64,000 nt of DNA. Source: Dipteris shenzhenensis. Taxonomy: Eukaryota > Polypodiophyta > Polypodiopsida > Gleicheniales. Made by a program: the position numbers and the translations under genes. The DNA is taken from NCBI GenBank assembly GCA_047967505.1, contig CM106540.1, one strand, 5' to 3'. The notes under the pieces are model-generated. The model was given only the letters and a program-made list of their open reading frames with translations. It was not told the origin of the DNA and did not search any database. Of the stretch, positions 46,101 through 54,410 are shown in pieces; position 1 is the first letter of the stretch; every line of letters begins with the position of its first letter.

Positions 46101-47449
46101 GTGAACATTCTTCCATTTTTGTTGCCTTTCGCAACCAAGCGGCATTTATTTTTCAAGTCCTCAACAAAGCATCCATCAGGATTAAATCTAACCTGCAGAC
46201 CTTGCTCAACCATCTGGCCAACTGAAACCAGGTTCTTAGTGATTTTTGGAACATGAAGTACATCTGCCAAGTACTTCGTTTTGCCATCCTGCATAGCCAA
46301 TGGCACTTTACCAACCTGCGTAATTGGGTGCGCAGTATCATCACCTGTTTCAACATAACCTGGCTTATCCAAATTTCTGACATCATGAAACCACTCACCA
46401 TGACTGGTCATGTGGTTAGAGGCACCTGAATCAACATACCAAACATCATTGCAAGCTGCAGCATCTCCTGACATGGAGTTAACCATATGCTGCATCACAA
46501 AAAGGTGCTCATTTCTGTCGTCACCATGCCCACTTGATGATGCATAGTTGCTTTGCTGCAACTTTCCACTTTTGATGTCATTCTGCTTTTTATAGCATGT
46601 ATTCTCCTTGTGTCCAGGCTTTCCACAATAATAGCATTCTATGCTGCTATTTACTTGCTGGTTCCTTTGCCATGAACCACGGCCTCTTTGGCTCCCCCTG
46701 CCTCTAGAACTACCACGTCCTCCTCCATAGGACTGGTTTTCCTGTTGTTGCTGTTGGTTCTGATTTCCTGCACGGCCACCAGAACGGCCTCTTCCTCTAC
46801 CCCTGCCTCTACCTGTATTCGAGTAGAAAGCAGTCTCTTGAGAAGTTGAGGTGGCTGAACCACCATTCCTTTGCTCTTCACTCAGCAAGAGAGCAATAAG
46901 TTCCTGAAAATCAGGAAATGTTTCACGGACTCCAATGGATGTCCGAAATTGTGCATAATCTTTCCCAAGACCATTCAAGGTCACGGACACTAAGTCCTCA
47001 TCATCAACAGGTGCTCCAATGGAGGCAAGAGAATCTGCAAGGCCTTTCACCTTCAAGGAATACTCATTTATATTCAGATTTTTCCTTTGCACATTGTGCA
47101 ACTCCTGCTTTAGCTGCATCTTTCGTGCTTTGGTATTTGTGCTATACAGCTTCACCAATGTATCCCATGCCTCCTTAGGCGTCTCTAGATCCTGTATATG
47201 CACAATCATAGAATCTGAAATGCTAACGGACAGCCAATACAGGCATTTTTTGGCTTTTTCATGCCATTCTTTAAAGGCCTTCAATTCAGCAGGAGTGGGA
47301 GCAGCACCCAAAACTGGTTCTGCAGTTTCACTACTGATGTAATCCCAAACTCCCTTTCCCATAAAGAAGTTTGTCATCCTGAACTTCCATGCTTGGAAGT
47401 TGTTCTTGTCAAGCTTCTCACTGACAATGGTAGACAGATTCTCAGACAT
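43094..47449 (-). CDS. Copia gag-pol polyprotein (about 1451 aa)
   Basis: Uninterrupted polyprotein that would make the capsid and the enzymes for reverse transcription and integration. Positions below count from an upstream Met at 47476; MSENLS (47449) is the likelier start. Gag fills about 10-210, followed by a Gly/Arg/Gln-rich linker and zinc knuckle CYYCGKPGHKENTC (281-294). Protease has VDSGAS at 348-353. GAG-pre is IWHKRIGHVN (about 484-493). Integrase catalytic residues are D551, D613 and E649 (D-D-35-E spacing). RT runs about 955-1200 with QMDVKNAFLHG and YVDD at 1127-1130. RNase H has DADWAG, SSTEAEY and CDN, ending TKHIEVHYHF. All catalytic residues are present. The last 13 or so residues are encoded by the 3' LTR. 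Normal length for plant copia, and no frameshift between gag and pol. Confidence 0.96.
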   Translation of the reverse strand: MSENLSTIVSEKLDKNNFQAWKFRMTNFFMGKGVWDYISSETAEPVLGAAPTPAELKAFKEWHEKAKKCLYWLSVSISDSMIVHIQDLETPKEAWDTLVKLYSTNTKARKMQLKQELHNVQRKNLNINEYSLKVKGLADSLASIGAPVDDEDLVSVTLNGLGKDYAQFRTSIGVRETFPDFQELIALLLSEEQRNGGSATSTSQETAFYSNTGRGRGRGRGRSGGRAGNQNQQQQQENQSYGGGRGSSRGRGSQRGRGSWQRNQQVNSSIECYYCGKPGHKENTCYKKQNDIKSGKLQQSNYASSSGHGDDRNEHLFVMQHMVNSMSGDAAACNDVWYVDSGASNHMTSHGEWFHDVRNLDKPGYVETGDDTAHPITQVGKVPLAMQDGKTKYLADVLHVPKITKNLVSVGQMVEQGLQVRFNPDGCFVEDLKNKCRLVAKGNKNGRMFTLDVDMPEVKAAMFAHGRGVIADIEIWHKRIGHVNIQRLKSMQTKNIVAGLPKFRVEGMQKVCEACQMGKQARHAFPKNAKVSRRPLEVIHSDVWTTKAASIGGCHYYVMFIDDYTRKVWIYFMKHKSEVFSHFKAFKAMVEKEKGVHIKVLRSDGGGEYFSEEFCEYLKEQGIQRKYSCRSTPQQNGVAERKNRHIAEVGRAILNEKNMPDYFWAEAVATAVYIMNRTPTAAVHGMTPEEMYTGQKPDISHLKVFGCIAYVHVPDEKRTKLDPKAEKCIFIGYAQHQKGYRCYNPSTRKMQVSRDVVFDEMSSWYAPTVMVGDADAGNGNAAINAEQQSQAMSGPREFSTSGSNAWTGRLRSSESSHGSPDSVVQVSHKGKEKVDHTPVFDVSAGSSHVDGESSGSEMSLDEELGIPSVVTPGARKSRHDLKTPAIDPVVRRSTRIKYPVDRLRYDGYTAHHYAYMVKVLEEPEPTCFEDAAGHKNWEAAMDEEMAALDANHTWDLMPLPHDKKAIGCKWVYKVKHNADGSVSRYKARLVAKGFAQTYGIDYEETFSPVARMATVRAVIAMAAAKGWSLHQMDVKNAFLHGDLQEEVYIMQPEGYEDKAHPDFVCRLRKALYGLKQAPRAWSDKIGQYLVTIGFQISNSDFSLYVKRTNRGIVLIVIYVDDLIITGDSDADINEVKLLLKQKFEMKDLGELRYFLGIEVIRSPSGIWLLQRQYGLDMLSKYGMTGCKPISVPLEQNVKLNAETGELLEDITMYRRIVGSLIYMTITRPDLSYAVGLVSQFMQAPRKPHLDAARRILRYVKSTLHYGLFYEAGCALQVHGYTDADWAGSVSDRRSTSGFMFSLGSGAITWSSKKQPTVALSSTEAEYRGAAMAACEVAWLRKLLVDMGQSVHAAVVIHCDNISSIMLANNPVYHARTKHIEVHYHFVREKVLAGEIDLVYVSTEEQVADIFTKALGTEKLRRFRSLLGVREMDLSLRGSVEISSSIPDISPG
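43137..43145 (-). other. Polypurine tract
   Basis: The minus strand reads GAGGGGGAG directly before the 3' LTR's TGTTGA, the expected primer site for plus-strand DNA synthesis. Confidence 0.9.
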
Positions 47450-48014
47450 TTTACAAATCACGAATTGCAACAGCAACCTGTAAACATAGCAAATGCCTCA
47501 GAAGGGCAAATAGCAAAACTTCTGCAAAGAGCCTCACAGGGGCAGATCTGCAACACTGACGAAAGTGGTATTTCACCACACAGTCACTTCCTCGTGACGA
47601 TTTTGCATCAACAGGCAACAGGCATGAATCTGCAACTCCCAATATCTCTGCACATAGGCATACGACGCAATTTCTGTGGCACCTTTCCACCGACTAGCCG
47701 CGCGGTGGTCGCACAGCAAAAAACAGGGCCTTTTTCTGAGTGCCTGCGAAGAACTTCCGCCTTCAAAACGGGCCCCGAAACGGCCTCAAATCCAAAAAAT
47801 AAAGTCACCAAGGGCTTTGCCCCCTCCTGCAGCATATACTGCGCTCTCGCCGCACCGCGAAGGGCCTCTCAATCTGAAGCAGTGCAGTCCTGCACTTCTG
47901 GCTGTGCTACCTGCAGAGATTTGCTCCCAAACTCGAAATAGGAAAGCTACACTGGTCCTCTTACCAGGACACCACAAACTTGGCTAGCTTTCTTGAGCTC
48001 CTTACCACGAACAA
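47450..48014 (-). other. 5' leader of the intact copia element
   Basis: About 565 bp between the PBS and the gag-pol ATG. Short ORFs here (for example 47451-47690) have no motif. This is where packaging signals of the RNA would lie. Confidence 0.7.
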
Positions 48015-48027
48015 GGCTCTGATACCA
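48015..48027 (-). other. Primer-binding site (initiator Met-tRNA)
   Basis: The minus strand reads TGGTATCAGAGCC, starting immediately after the 5' LTR's terminal CA. It complements the 3' end of plant initiator Met-tRNA, as in most plant copia elements. Confidence 0.95.
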
Positions 48028-48325
48028 TGTAAAGAATAAGGGAGAGAGATAGGAGACTCAAGTTCAGCTTTCTTCACAACACACAAAAGAGAGAGGACAC
48101 AAGGTTGGAGGGTGAAGCCTTTCTTCACTTTTGCACACAACAACAATACAATAGAAGAGGGAAATACCCTATATGTCAAAACCTAGAATGCGTGGTTCAT
48201 ATGTGAACCCAAACCAAAAACATACGTGGTAGTCTAACTACACCACGAGTACAACTAACATAGGCGGTGACATAAATGATAGTCATCCAGGAGATATGTC
48301 GGGGATAGAGCTTGATATCTCAACA
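48028..48325 (-). repeat. 5' LTR (298 bp) of the intact copia element
   Basis: TG...CA termini on the minus strand. Identical by eye to 42839-43136. It should contain the element's promoter. Confidence 0.97.
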
Positions 48326-48330
48326 CTATC
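48326..48330. repeat. Target-site duplication CTATC (right)
   Basis: Matches 42834-42838 and flanks the right LTR. Confidence 0.95.
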
Positions 48331-48450
48331 ACCATGAAAATCCCTTGCCAAATGCTTGAAATACTACTAAATATACCAATGAGCATAACCTAGTAGCCTT
48401 CCCAACATTTACAAAAGCCTTTAACTTGAATTTGGCATCAAATTAATGAA
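48331..48450 (-). pseudogene. Gypsy-like gag relic (5' part, split by the copia insertion)
   Basis: The minus strand reads LGYAHWYI, two TAG stops, then YFKHLARDFHGD, which joins in frame across CTATC to SPIQRLTRLL at 42833 and below. The pattern resembles the Trp/Phe-rich core of plant Ty3/gypsy gag. The two stops fall where Gln codons would suit. Confidence 0.5.
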
Positions 48451-49330
48451 TAAAACCATACTAGAGAAGAAAGTTTTTGTAGGGTGATTCCTACATTGGC
48501 AACATTGAGATTCAACTACTTTTGCATCCTCAATAATTTTTAAGACATAATTCCTAGAATTCCAAAGGGTAAACCCTTCAGCAACCTCAAAATTTCCTTC
48601 CACTCATAACCTTGTTTTGTTACTAAAGTCTATGCACTCAAAAATTCTTTCCACTCATAAACATGTTCTATTACTACTTTCTATGCACTCAAAACCAACC
48701 TTGCATCACACACATAGGCAAAAATTAGTGAAACAATCCCGCTAGTAGGTGTCATAATCTTATGTTCACTTGCAATATGTAGAATGTATAGCTTGCATTG
48801 TATGCTCAAGGAACAAAATACATGAATATGCGAATGTAGGCAAACCACAAAACTTGTATATGGCATCAAACATAAAGTAATACAAAAAACACCTCACAGA
48901 ATATTCTGTAAGTGAAACCCCATACTATACTCAAAGAATAATATGGAAAGATGTAAGTCACATCATGAAGAAATATCAGCAAAGTTACACTTATACATCC
49001 AAGCACAATGACCAAGATGCAAAACTCATTAGGCACACAAAGGATAAGATGTAGCTCATGTTAAAAAATGAAAAAAACAAATCTTAAATCCAAACACATT
49101 ACCCAAGAGGCATAGATTGAATGATAAACTCAAACTACAACCAAAAGGTTAAGATGCTCATATATAAACCCAAAAAACAAAAGGATCAATCATGCACACA
49201 CAAGTTTCTCACAATTATTCACACTACTAAGAAACTTGGCATGAGCTGATGTGCACCTTTTCTCAAAGGAAATAACATTCAGATGTATGAAAAAAAAAAA
49301 GAAACATTTGAAAACAAGGTGTCAATGACA
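48451..49330. other. AT-rich spacer, no recognisable gene
   Basis: No ORF with a motif. A 51-bp block containing CCACTCATAA and TCTATGCACTCAAAA is tandemly duplicated at about 48600-48694. The region separates the gypsy gag relic from the Helentron-like element. Confidence 0.4.
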
Positions 49331-49347
49331 CATAGGCCCTGCCTATG
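49331..49347. other. Perfect 7-bp stem hairpin near the element's 3' end
   Basis: CATAGGC-CCT-GCCTATG forms a 7-bp stem with a 3-nt loop. It lies about 40 bp beyond the EEP stop in the minus sense. Rolling-circle transposons carry a small hairpin near the 3' end that helps terminate transposition. No CTRR end follows it closely, so assignment as the terminal hairpin is tentative. Confidence 0.4.
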
Positions 49348-49385
49348 GAAGTTTTGGGAGATTGAAGTTGTATTTACTTGCTATT

Positions 49386-50040
49386 TTATGGTGAAATATA
49401 TGTATTAGAGTGGTCTGTCCAATAAGCAAAAGTTGTTCCAGAGTTTGTATTTTCAATCGGAATGTTTGTCCATATGTGGTCCAATGTACTTCTGTATATT
49501 GTTGTTGTGTCTTGTATAGTCATTGTGAAATGGTATTGTTGCATTATGTTATTTAGTTTTGTGGAGTTTGAGGTGGTACTCTTTATATCGATATTAAAGT
49601 CACCGACTATTATTTTATCTAGTGTATTATATTTGTAACGATTTAGTATATCTTCTAACATGCTAAAAAATGTGTTTATTGTTGAGTTTAGTGGTCAGTA
49701 AATCGCTACAGTTAAGTATTCATGTTTTGATTTGTTAATAATAGCTTCTATGATTTCTATTCCATTGTTTTGTTGTATTAGTTGGTGTTTCAAATGAATA
49801 GTTTTGTTTAATAGTATGCATGATCCACATGATGACAATATGTGTAATGCTTTGAATGTGTTGAATGTTAGTTTGTCAAATTGTGTTGTTCTAGTTTCTT
49901 GTAAGCATAGGATATTAGATTTCATAAGTTGCTCTGTGTTTTGTATGTCAACTTTGTACTTTTGTAGTGATCTTGTGTTTAAGGATTGGATGTTTATGTT
50001 GATTTCAAATTTTGGTTTGTTCTATTCTTTAAATGTGTGC
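49386..50040 (-). pseudogene. C-terminal EEP endonuclease domain of the rolling-circle element
   Basis: AP-endonuclease-like fold motifs in order: INIQSLNTRSLQKYKVDI, NILCLQETRT (catalytic Glu), YLTVAIY-PLNS (the YRPPNS-like box, its Arg replaced by TGA), KIIVGDFNIDI (Asp/Asn), STLDHIWTNIP and AYWTDHSN (the SDH-like end). Only single stops interrupt it (50073, just above the Glu motif, and about 49690), and it stays in the same frame as the helicase tail ending at 50073. It was therefore once one protein. In LINEs such a domain sits before RT; no RT is found near here. Confidence 0.85.
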
Positions 50041-50072
50041 CATCTCTTTGATGTGTGAATTCTTTCCATTTC

Positions 50073-51350
50073 TTATTGAACATCTTTCTCCACATGAAAA
50101 TTTTCATGTTTAATTGGTTCTAGCAAGTAAAGGTTTTCAATTTTTTTGACTCTGGAGATAGCCGTGTAAGATAATTTGTGGCCTCTTACTTTTTGAGGTG
50201 AGAATGCCAAACGTTCCATTCTGAGACCTTGCGATCTATGTATAGTGCGACCTACAGCTGGTTGAATTGGAAATTGCTCTCTTGTTAAAATACGTGTTTT
50301 TGATGGACCTAATTGCACTTCCTTTGCAATTCGATATATTGGTGTCCAAGTGGGGTCTATATCCTTTGTAAGCTTGTGTGTTGTTGGTTCTTGCTTTTTT
50401 GCCTATTTTGTTACTTTCAAGCTTTATCGAAACTATGTCTTTATTATTGAATGTAGTCATTCTTTGGAAGACTCCATCTGCTCTATTAACAAGGCCATCA
50501 TGTTGATCTAGGTTTCCTAAACATAGCTCTACAAGCATTCCTTTTTTAATTTGTATATTTGTTATGAGGCCATCAGTTGCCCTAGGATCCTCAAGAATAT
50601 AATGTTCCTTGTGCTATGTGGAGTATTGAGTCATTGTGTGCATTCATTTGTAGGTTTGTGTAGAACAAGTGTGGGAATGGTGGTCTTGTGGTGGCTATCG
50701 AAAACAATTTTCATTTATGTAGTCTACTTGATTTTGATTGTGTGTGCAATTACGAAATGAATTCAAAGTATTGATAAAATTGTTGTTGTTTTGCCTGATT
50801 GTCCACCTGTAAGAAACAAATGTATTTTTTCATGAGGTTTTATTCTTTTTTGCAAAAGGATGCCATCAAAGATTTCACGTTGCTCTTTGTTAAGGCTCCT
50901 AATACGTATGTGGTATTCCTTAAATTGATGCTTTCTTTTCAATATTAAAGCTCTGTTGTTGGGCTCATTTGTATTGATAAATTGGAATTCACATGAAGAT
51001 TTGTATAATGGTAAGGACAAGGATATGAAAGAAGCTAGTTGTGCACTCATTTGTTGAGCATGTAAGAAAGCATTTCCTAATTTTCTCATTCGATTTTGTG
51101 TATCTGTACCTTCTTGCAAACATTCCTTCATTGTATCTTGCAAGTTCTTTGTTATTATATTGTCCATTTTTGTGATGTAAGATGTGCAATACGATGCCGC
51201 ACCATAAGGATGCATGCTGTATTGTATGTCGATGTTTGACTGCCACAAATATGATATCTTTTTGTTAAAAGCATTTGTAAAGATGTCTTTTGGATGTGTT
51301 TTTAAGAACAATGTTGGCTTCTTCAATTTTGAGATCTAATTTATAATATA
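50073..51350 (-). pseudogene. Rep C-terminus (YxxxY) and Pif1-like helicase, middle deleted
   Basis: The Rep end reads KKPTLFLKTHPKDIFTNAFN and NIDIQYSMHPYGAAS, then YCTSYITK, with the two catalytic tyrosines at 51191-51189 and 51179-51177. A helicase follows: LNKEQREIFDGIL and Walker A GGQSGKTTT (about 50807-50781), then a stop. The next recognisable part is already the Pif1/Helitron helicase C-terminus: ILEDPRATDG, IQIKKGMLVELCLGNLDQHD (about 50490-50550), then QFPIQPAVGRTIHRSQG and KLSYTAISRVKKIENLYLLE. Walker B and the motifs up to the C-terminal domain are missing, so a deletion removed most of the motor. Confidence 0.88.
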
Positions 51351-51559
51351 TATGTGTCTATATCCAACCCTTGTCCTTGTATCCATTCCTCAGTTGATGT
51401 TGTGATGCTTGAGGTAATGTTGTTTAAACTACCTTGCACCTTTTGATAATTTTCTTTATGTATTGTTGTATTTTGGCTTTCCAATGGTAAAAGTAACATA
51501 GTTCTATGCAAGGGTGGTTTTGGGTAGTTGAAACGGCATTTTGAGTTATTTTTTTAAGA

Positions 51560-53477
51560 GCACGTTGATGTGTGTTTATGTGTTTGGATATCTCTCATGT
51601 TGTTGTTGAGAAGGTCTTTATCAGAACATATGTACTTGTCAATGAAGGTACAAACACTTTCCTCATTACTTTTGTTAAATATTGGAGCATCTTCAATCCA
51701 AATTAACCCATGCTCATGTTGGCTTCCCTTACTTTGGAACTCGGTTACAAAGAAATAATCTTTAATATTTCCTATTATTCCATTATCTTTTTTCATTGTG
51801 TTGATCATTTGATCAAGCTTGTGATTGTAATACCTTGCACAAACTGTTGGGTTCTCTCTAATCAAATGACGCATATTTGCTACCTCTGTTTCATTATTGG
51901 GATGTTGTATGTTTGTGTTGTAGCTTGATTTTAGGCAACTCACAAGGGGGTCCCTTTCAGTGCAAGAGAATGTAATAAAGAAGGTTGGTGGTCCCAATTG
52001 GCACATCATTGCGAATGCTTCTTTTTGGAGTTTCTCTTTGTAATCTGGAGATGTTCTTAATGACTCAAAATCTTTGTATCCATGTTAGATTTAAGAATTC
52101 TTTCAATGTTAGTGTTTCCTCTAACATCCCTTGTAGTGAGATGTTTGCTTTGAAAAGTACCTTTGCATAGTTGAACCCAAATGGACTGCATCACTTGTTT
52201 GATAAGTACTTTGATTGACTTGAAAAAGAGATTGGGGATGTTTTGGCTAATCTTTAAAGACTTGTGCGTAAGTTCCCATTTGACAATGTTCATGTATGTA
52301 AATTTTTTGTTACCAATTTCCCTTGGAGATCCAAAGAATAGTGCTGGAAAGTTGAGTTCCTCACTATGCTTATCATGGAATAGTCCTAGTGGTTTTTGAT
52401 TCTCATATGGTGCAACAAAGTGAATTGTGTCTTGGTAATCTATAACTTGCTCATAGGAGATAACATTGTGAATTAATGTATCTGTTTCTATGTCATTTTC
52501 TTCTAGATTATCTCCCTCTTAGCATTGACTCTCATTTTCATACTCTTTTGGTTATTTTAACATGTTCATGTGGTTGTACCATTCTCTATTTAAGACAACA
52601 TTGTTGGTTTTATATAAGGAAGTGTCAATTAATTTGTACATTGCACTCATTAAAATATTGGGATGTACATTTCCAATCATATATGAAGATTTAAATTCCA
52701 TTTTCTTTTTTATTCCAATTAGCATGTCTCCCTCTTCACATCAATGAAACGGGGCAAAATTTGTTGTATTTTTGTGGTGTGTGCTATAACGTTTACTACA
52801 CTACCTTTTACTCCTAATTGACCATCAAAAGATAGTTCTCTAATTTGCGTGAATGTTATCTGTGGGGAAACAAGCCTTTCCTCAATATCACTCAAAATAG
52901 ACACTTCTACTATTTTTTTGTTAACTTTAATGTGGTTAGGTGTGAAATATTTTGGAAGTTTGTTGCTTGAAATTGCTTTGTGACACTCGTTACAAATTCG
53001 ATAAAACTTTGTTTGAAATTATATGCCATTTTCTTCTTGATTGTGCTGTATCCAATTGAACATGTCCTTTTTCAGGAGGATTATCTGTTTCTTGAAAAGC
53101 ATACGTTCACAAGAGTAACATTGGAAATAAGGAGTATCCTTCATTAAGTTTAGATACTTGAGAATGAATTTAGAAGGGTTGCCAAACAGAGCACTATATT
53201 CATCCTTGTTTATATTTTCATCAACAATGTTGTTTCTTTTTCTTTTAGAAGATTGTCTTTCTAATTTTTGCCCATTTGTTTGTTCATTTACTATAGAATT
53301 TGAAACTAGTTCAATTTTTTGTGCTTCTTTGTTTTGATATCTCACACTTGGTTGATCAACATTTCTTCTCAAGTCTCTCACTTTAGCTATAATTATATGC
53401 AAAAACATCTTAGTTGTTGGGTACATATCTTGGAAAGATTTGCATATGTCCCTTAAACTACGCTTTGGATCCTTCAT
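51560..53477 (-). pseudogene. Helitron Rep region (zinc finger, N-terminal domain, HUH)
   Basis: The start (MKDPKRSLRD) leads to a Cys-rich region (YFQCYSCERM; ICNECHKAISSNKLPKYFTP). The conserved Helitron N-terminal stretch LSDIEERLVSP, QIREL and GVKGSVVNV follows (about 52760-52900), then ENQKPLGLFHDKHSEELNFP and TRDVRGNTNIERIL (about 52120). The Rep core follows: QLGPPTFFITFSCTERDP (about 51945-52003) and the HUH box EFQSKGSQHEHGLIW, with H at 51718-51716 and 51712-51710. A Cys/His stretch (HKHTSTC, CRFNYPKPPL) follows. Frameshifts lie near 52300 and 52010, with a few stops. The HUH His pair is intact. Confidence 0.88.
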
Positions 53478-53981
53478 GATTGTATCTGTTAATAAGACAC
53501 CAAATCAGTTGTCCAAAATTTCTTTTTGTTAAATGCCTTGCTGAATGTGCATGGAAATACAAACATTTGTGGATAGTGAATAACAAGTTGAAGTACATTT
53601 AGATTTGTTAGATATCAATGCTCCACTCTCGCGTAACTACGTGGGAACCAGCTAACTCTACTTGTAAGCCCCCCATATGAGGAGAAGGCATTTGAGTAGC
53701 TAGGTTATCCGGTAGGTCCTGGTTTTGGACACTAGATGGGGGCCATGTGTGGCCTAATGGCTAGACGGCTTCAAATAGAGTTGGCACACTACCGACTAGG
53801 CTACATACAAGTGCAGGAAGGCATCCCATGACTAACCGCACTGAGGGTAGATGGAGCATTTCCCGGGGCAGCAACCCACTCTCGGGCTGCAGGGGCCGTT
53901 TGGAGCCCCAGATTCCCGGGTGGCTTTGTGCCGAATGGTGATCGTAGGACAATTTCTCTATTTTGCGCCATAGTTCTGACG
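53478..53981. other. Spacer between the Helentron-like relic and a copia LTR
   Basis: AT-rich to about 53600, then more GC-rich and compositionally distinct (53610-53980). No gene is recognised. The boundary near 53600 may mark the 5' end of the rolling-circle element, but no terminal motif was identified. Confidence 0.35.
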
Positions 53982-54340
53982 TGTGGTTGGTGGCCTATTT
54001 CGGGACCGACCTCCAGTCGGCCATTTTGGGCCGACTAGGTCGGTCTCCCAATTGGGTCTAACCGACTACGACTGGTGGCTATATAAGAGCAAGCCCGTGA
54101 AGCCCATCATCATCACTGGCTACAGCAACCCTGATTCCTTAGCATCCAGCCTTCGTCCTCTATTGTTTCCAGCATGCCACCGAAGCTTCTCACACAGCAC
54201 CGCACGGTTGGGAGGCAGCGCCATCTATTGTATCAGTTTTATAGTAATCAAAATTTTGATTCTCCATACTATCTGCTTTTCTCTCTTGCATACGAGATCC
54301 TGTTATCTATTGAGCACAGATGTTGTATTATTTTCTTACA
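53982..54340 (+). repeat. 5' LTR of a decayed copia element (start uncertain)
   Basis: It ends ...TTTTCTTACA immediately before a tRNA-Met primer-binding site. A TATA box (CTATATAAGAGC, about 54079-54090) and repeated CCGACT/AGTCGG words upstream look like an LTR promoter. The start (TGTGGTTGG) is chosen by TG rule only, because the 3' LTR is missing. Confidence 0.55.
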
Positions 54341-54353
54341 TGGTATCAGAGCT
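54341..54353 (+). other. Primer-binding site (initiator Met-tRNA)
   Basis: TGGTATCAGAGCT directly follows the LTR's terminal CA, as in other plant copia elements, and fixes the plus orientation. Confidence 0.9.
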
Positions 54354-54410
54354 TGGGCTCTAGCAAGAAGATTTGGTAGTGTGTTTCTGTTTGTGAGCAG
54401 ATTGTGAGAG

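Larger units (their letters stand above)
42839..48325 (-). mobile_element. Intact Ty1/copia LTR retrotransposon (5487 bp)
   Basis: Complete element on the minus strand: 5' LTR 48028-48325, PBS 48015-48027, leader, one gag-pol ORF, PPT 43137-43145, 3' LTR 42839-43136, and a CTATC target duplication on both sides. The two LTRs look identical by eye over 298 bp, so insertion is very recent and the copy may still be able to move. It inserted into an older gypsy-like gag relic. The gag-pol order protease-integrase-RT-RNase H identifies Ty1/copia. Confidence 0.97.
49386..53477 (-). mobile_element. Helentron/Helitron2-like rolling-circle transposon relic
   Basis: One minus-strand coding region carries, in order, an N-terminal zinc-finger/Helitron-like region, a Rep nuclease (HUH and YxxxY), a Pif1-type helicase with its middle deleted, and a C-terminal EEP endonuclease. 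Frame changes and stops make it non-functional. Canonical plant Helitrons encode Rep/helicase, often with RPA, but no endonuclease; a C-terminal EEP domain marks Helentron-type elements. Ends are not defined: the 5' end lies above 53477 and the 3' end probably near the hairpin at 49331. Confidence 0.85.

Noticed and set aside
49386-49925. EEP domain as the N-terminus of a LINE
   Set aside because: No RT follows it; instead it is downstream of, and in frame with, the Helitron helicase tail.
53745-53830. tRNA- or SINE-like A-box (GTGGCCTAATGGCTAGACGG)
   Set aside because: No B-box at the right distance and no cloverleaf could be folded; kept as unassigned spacer.
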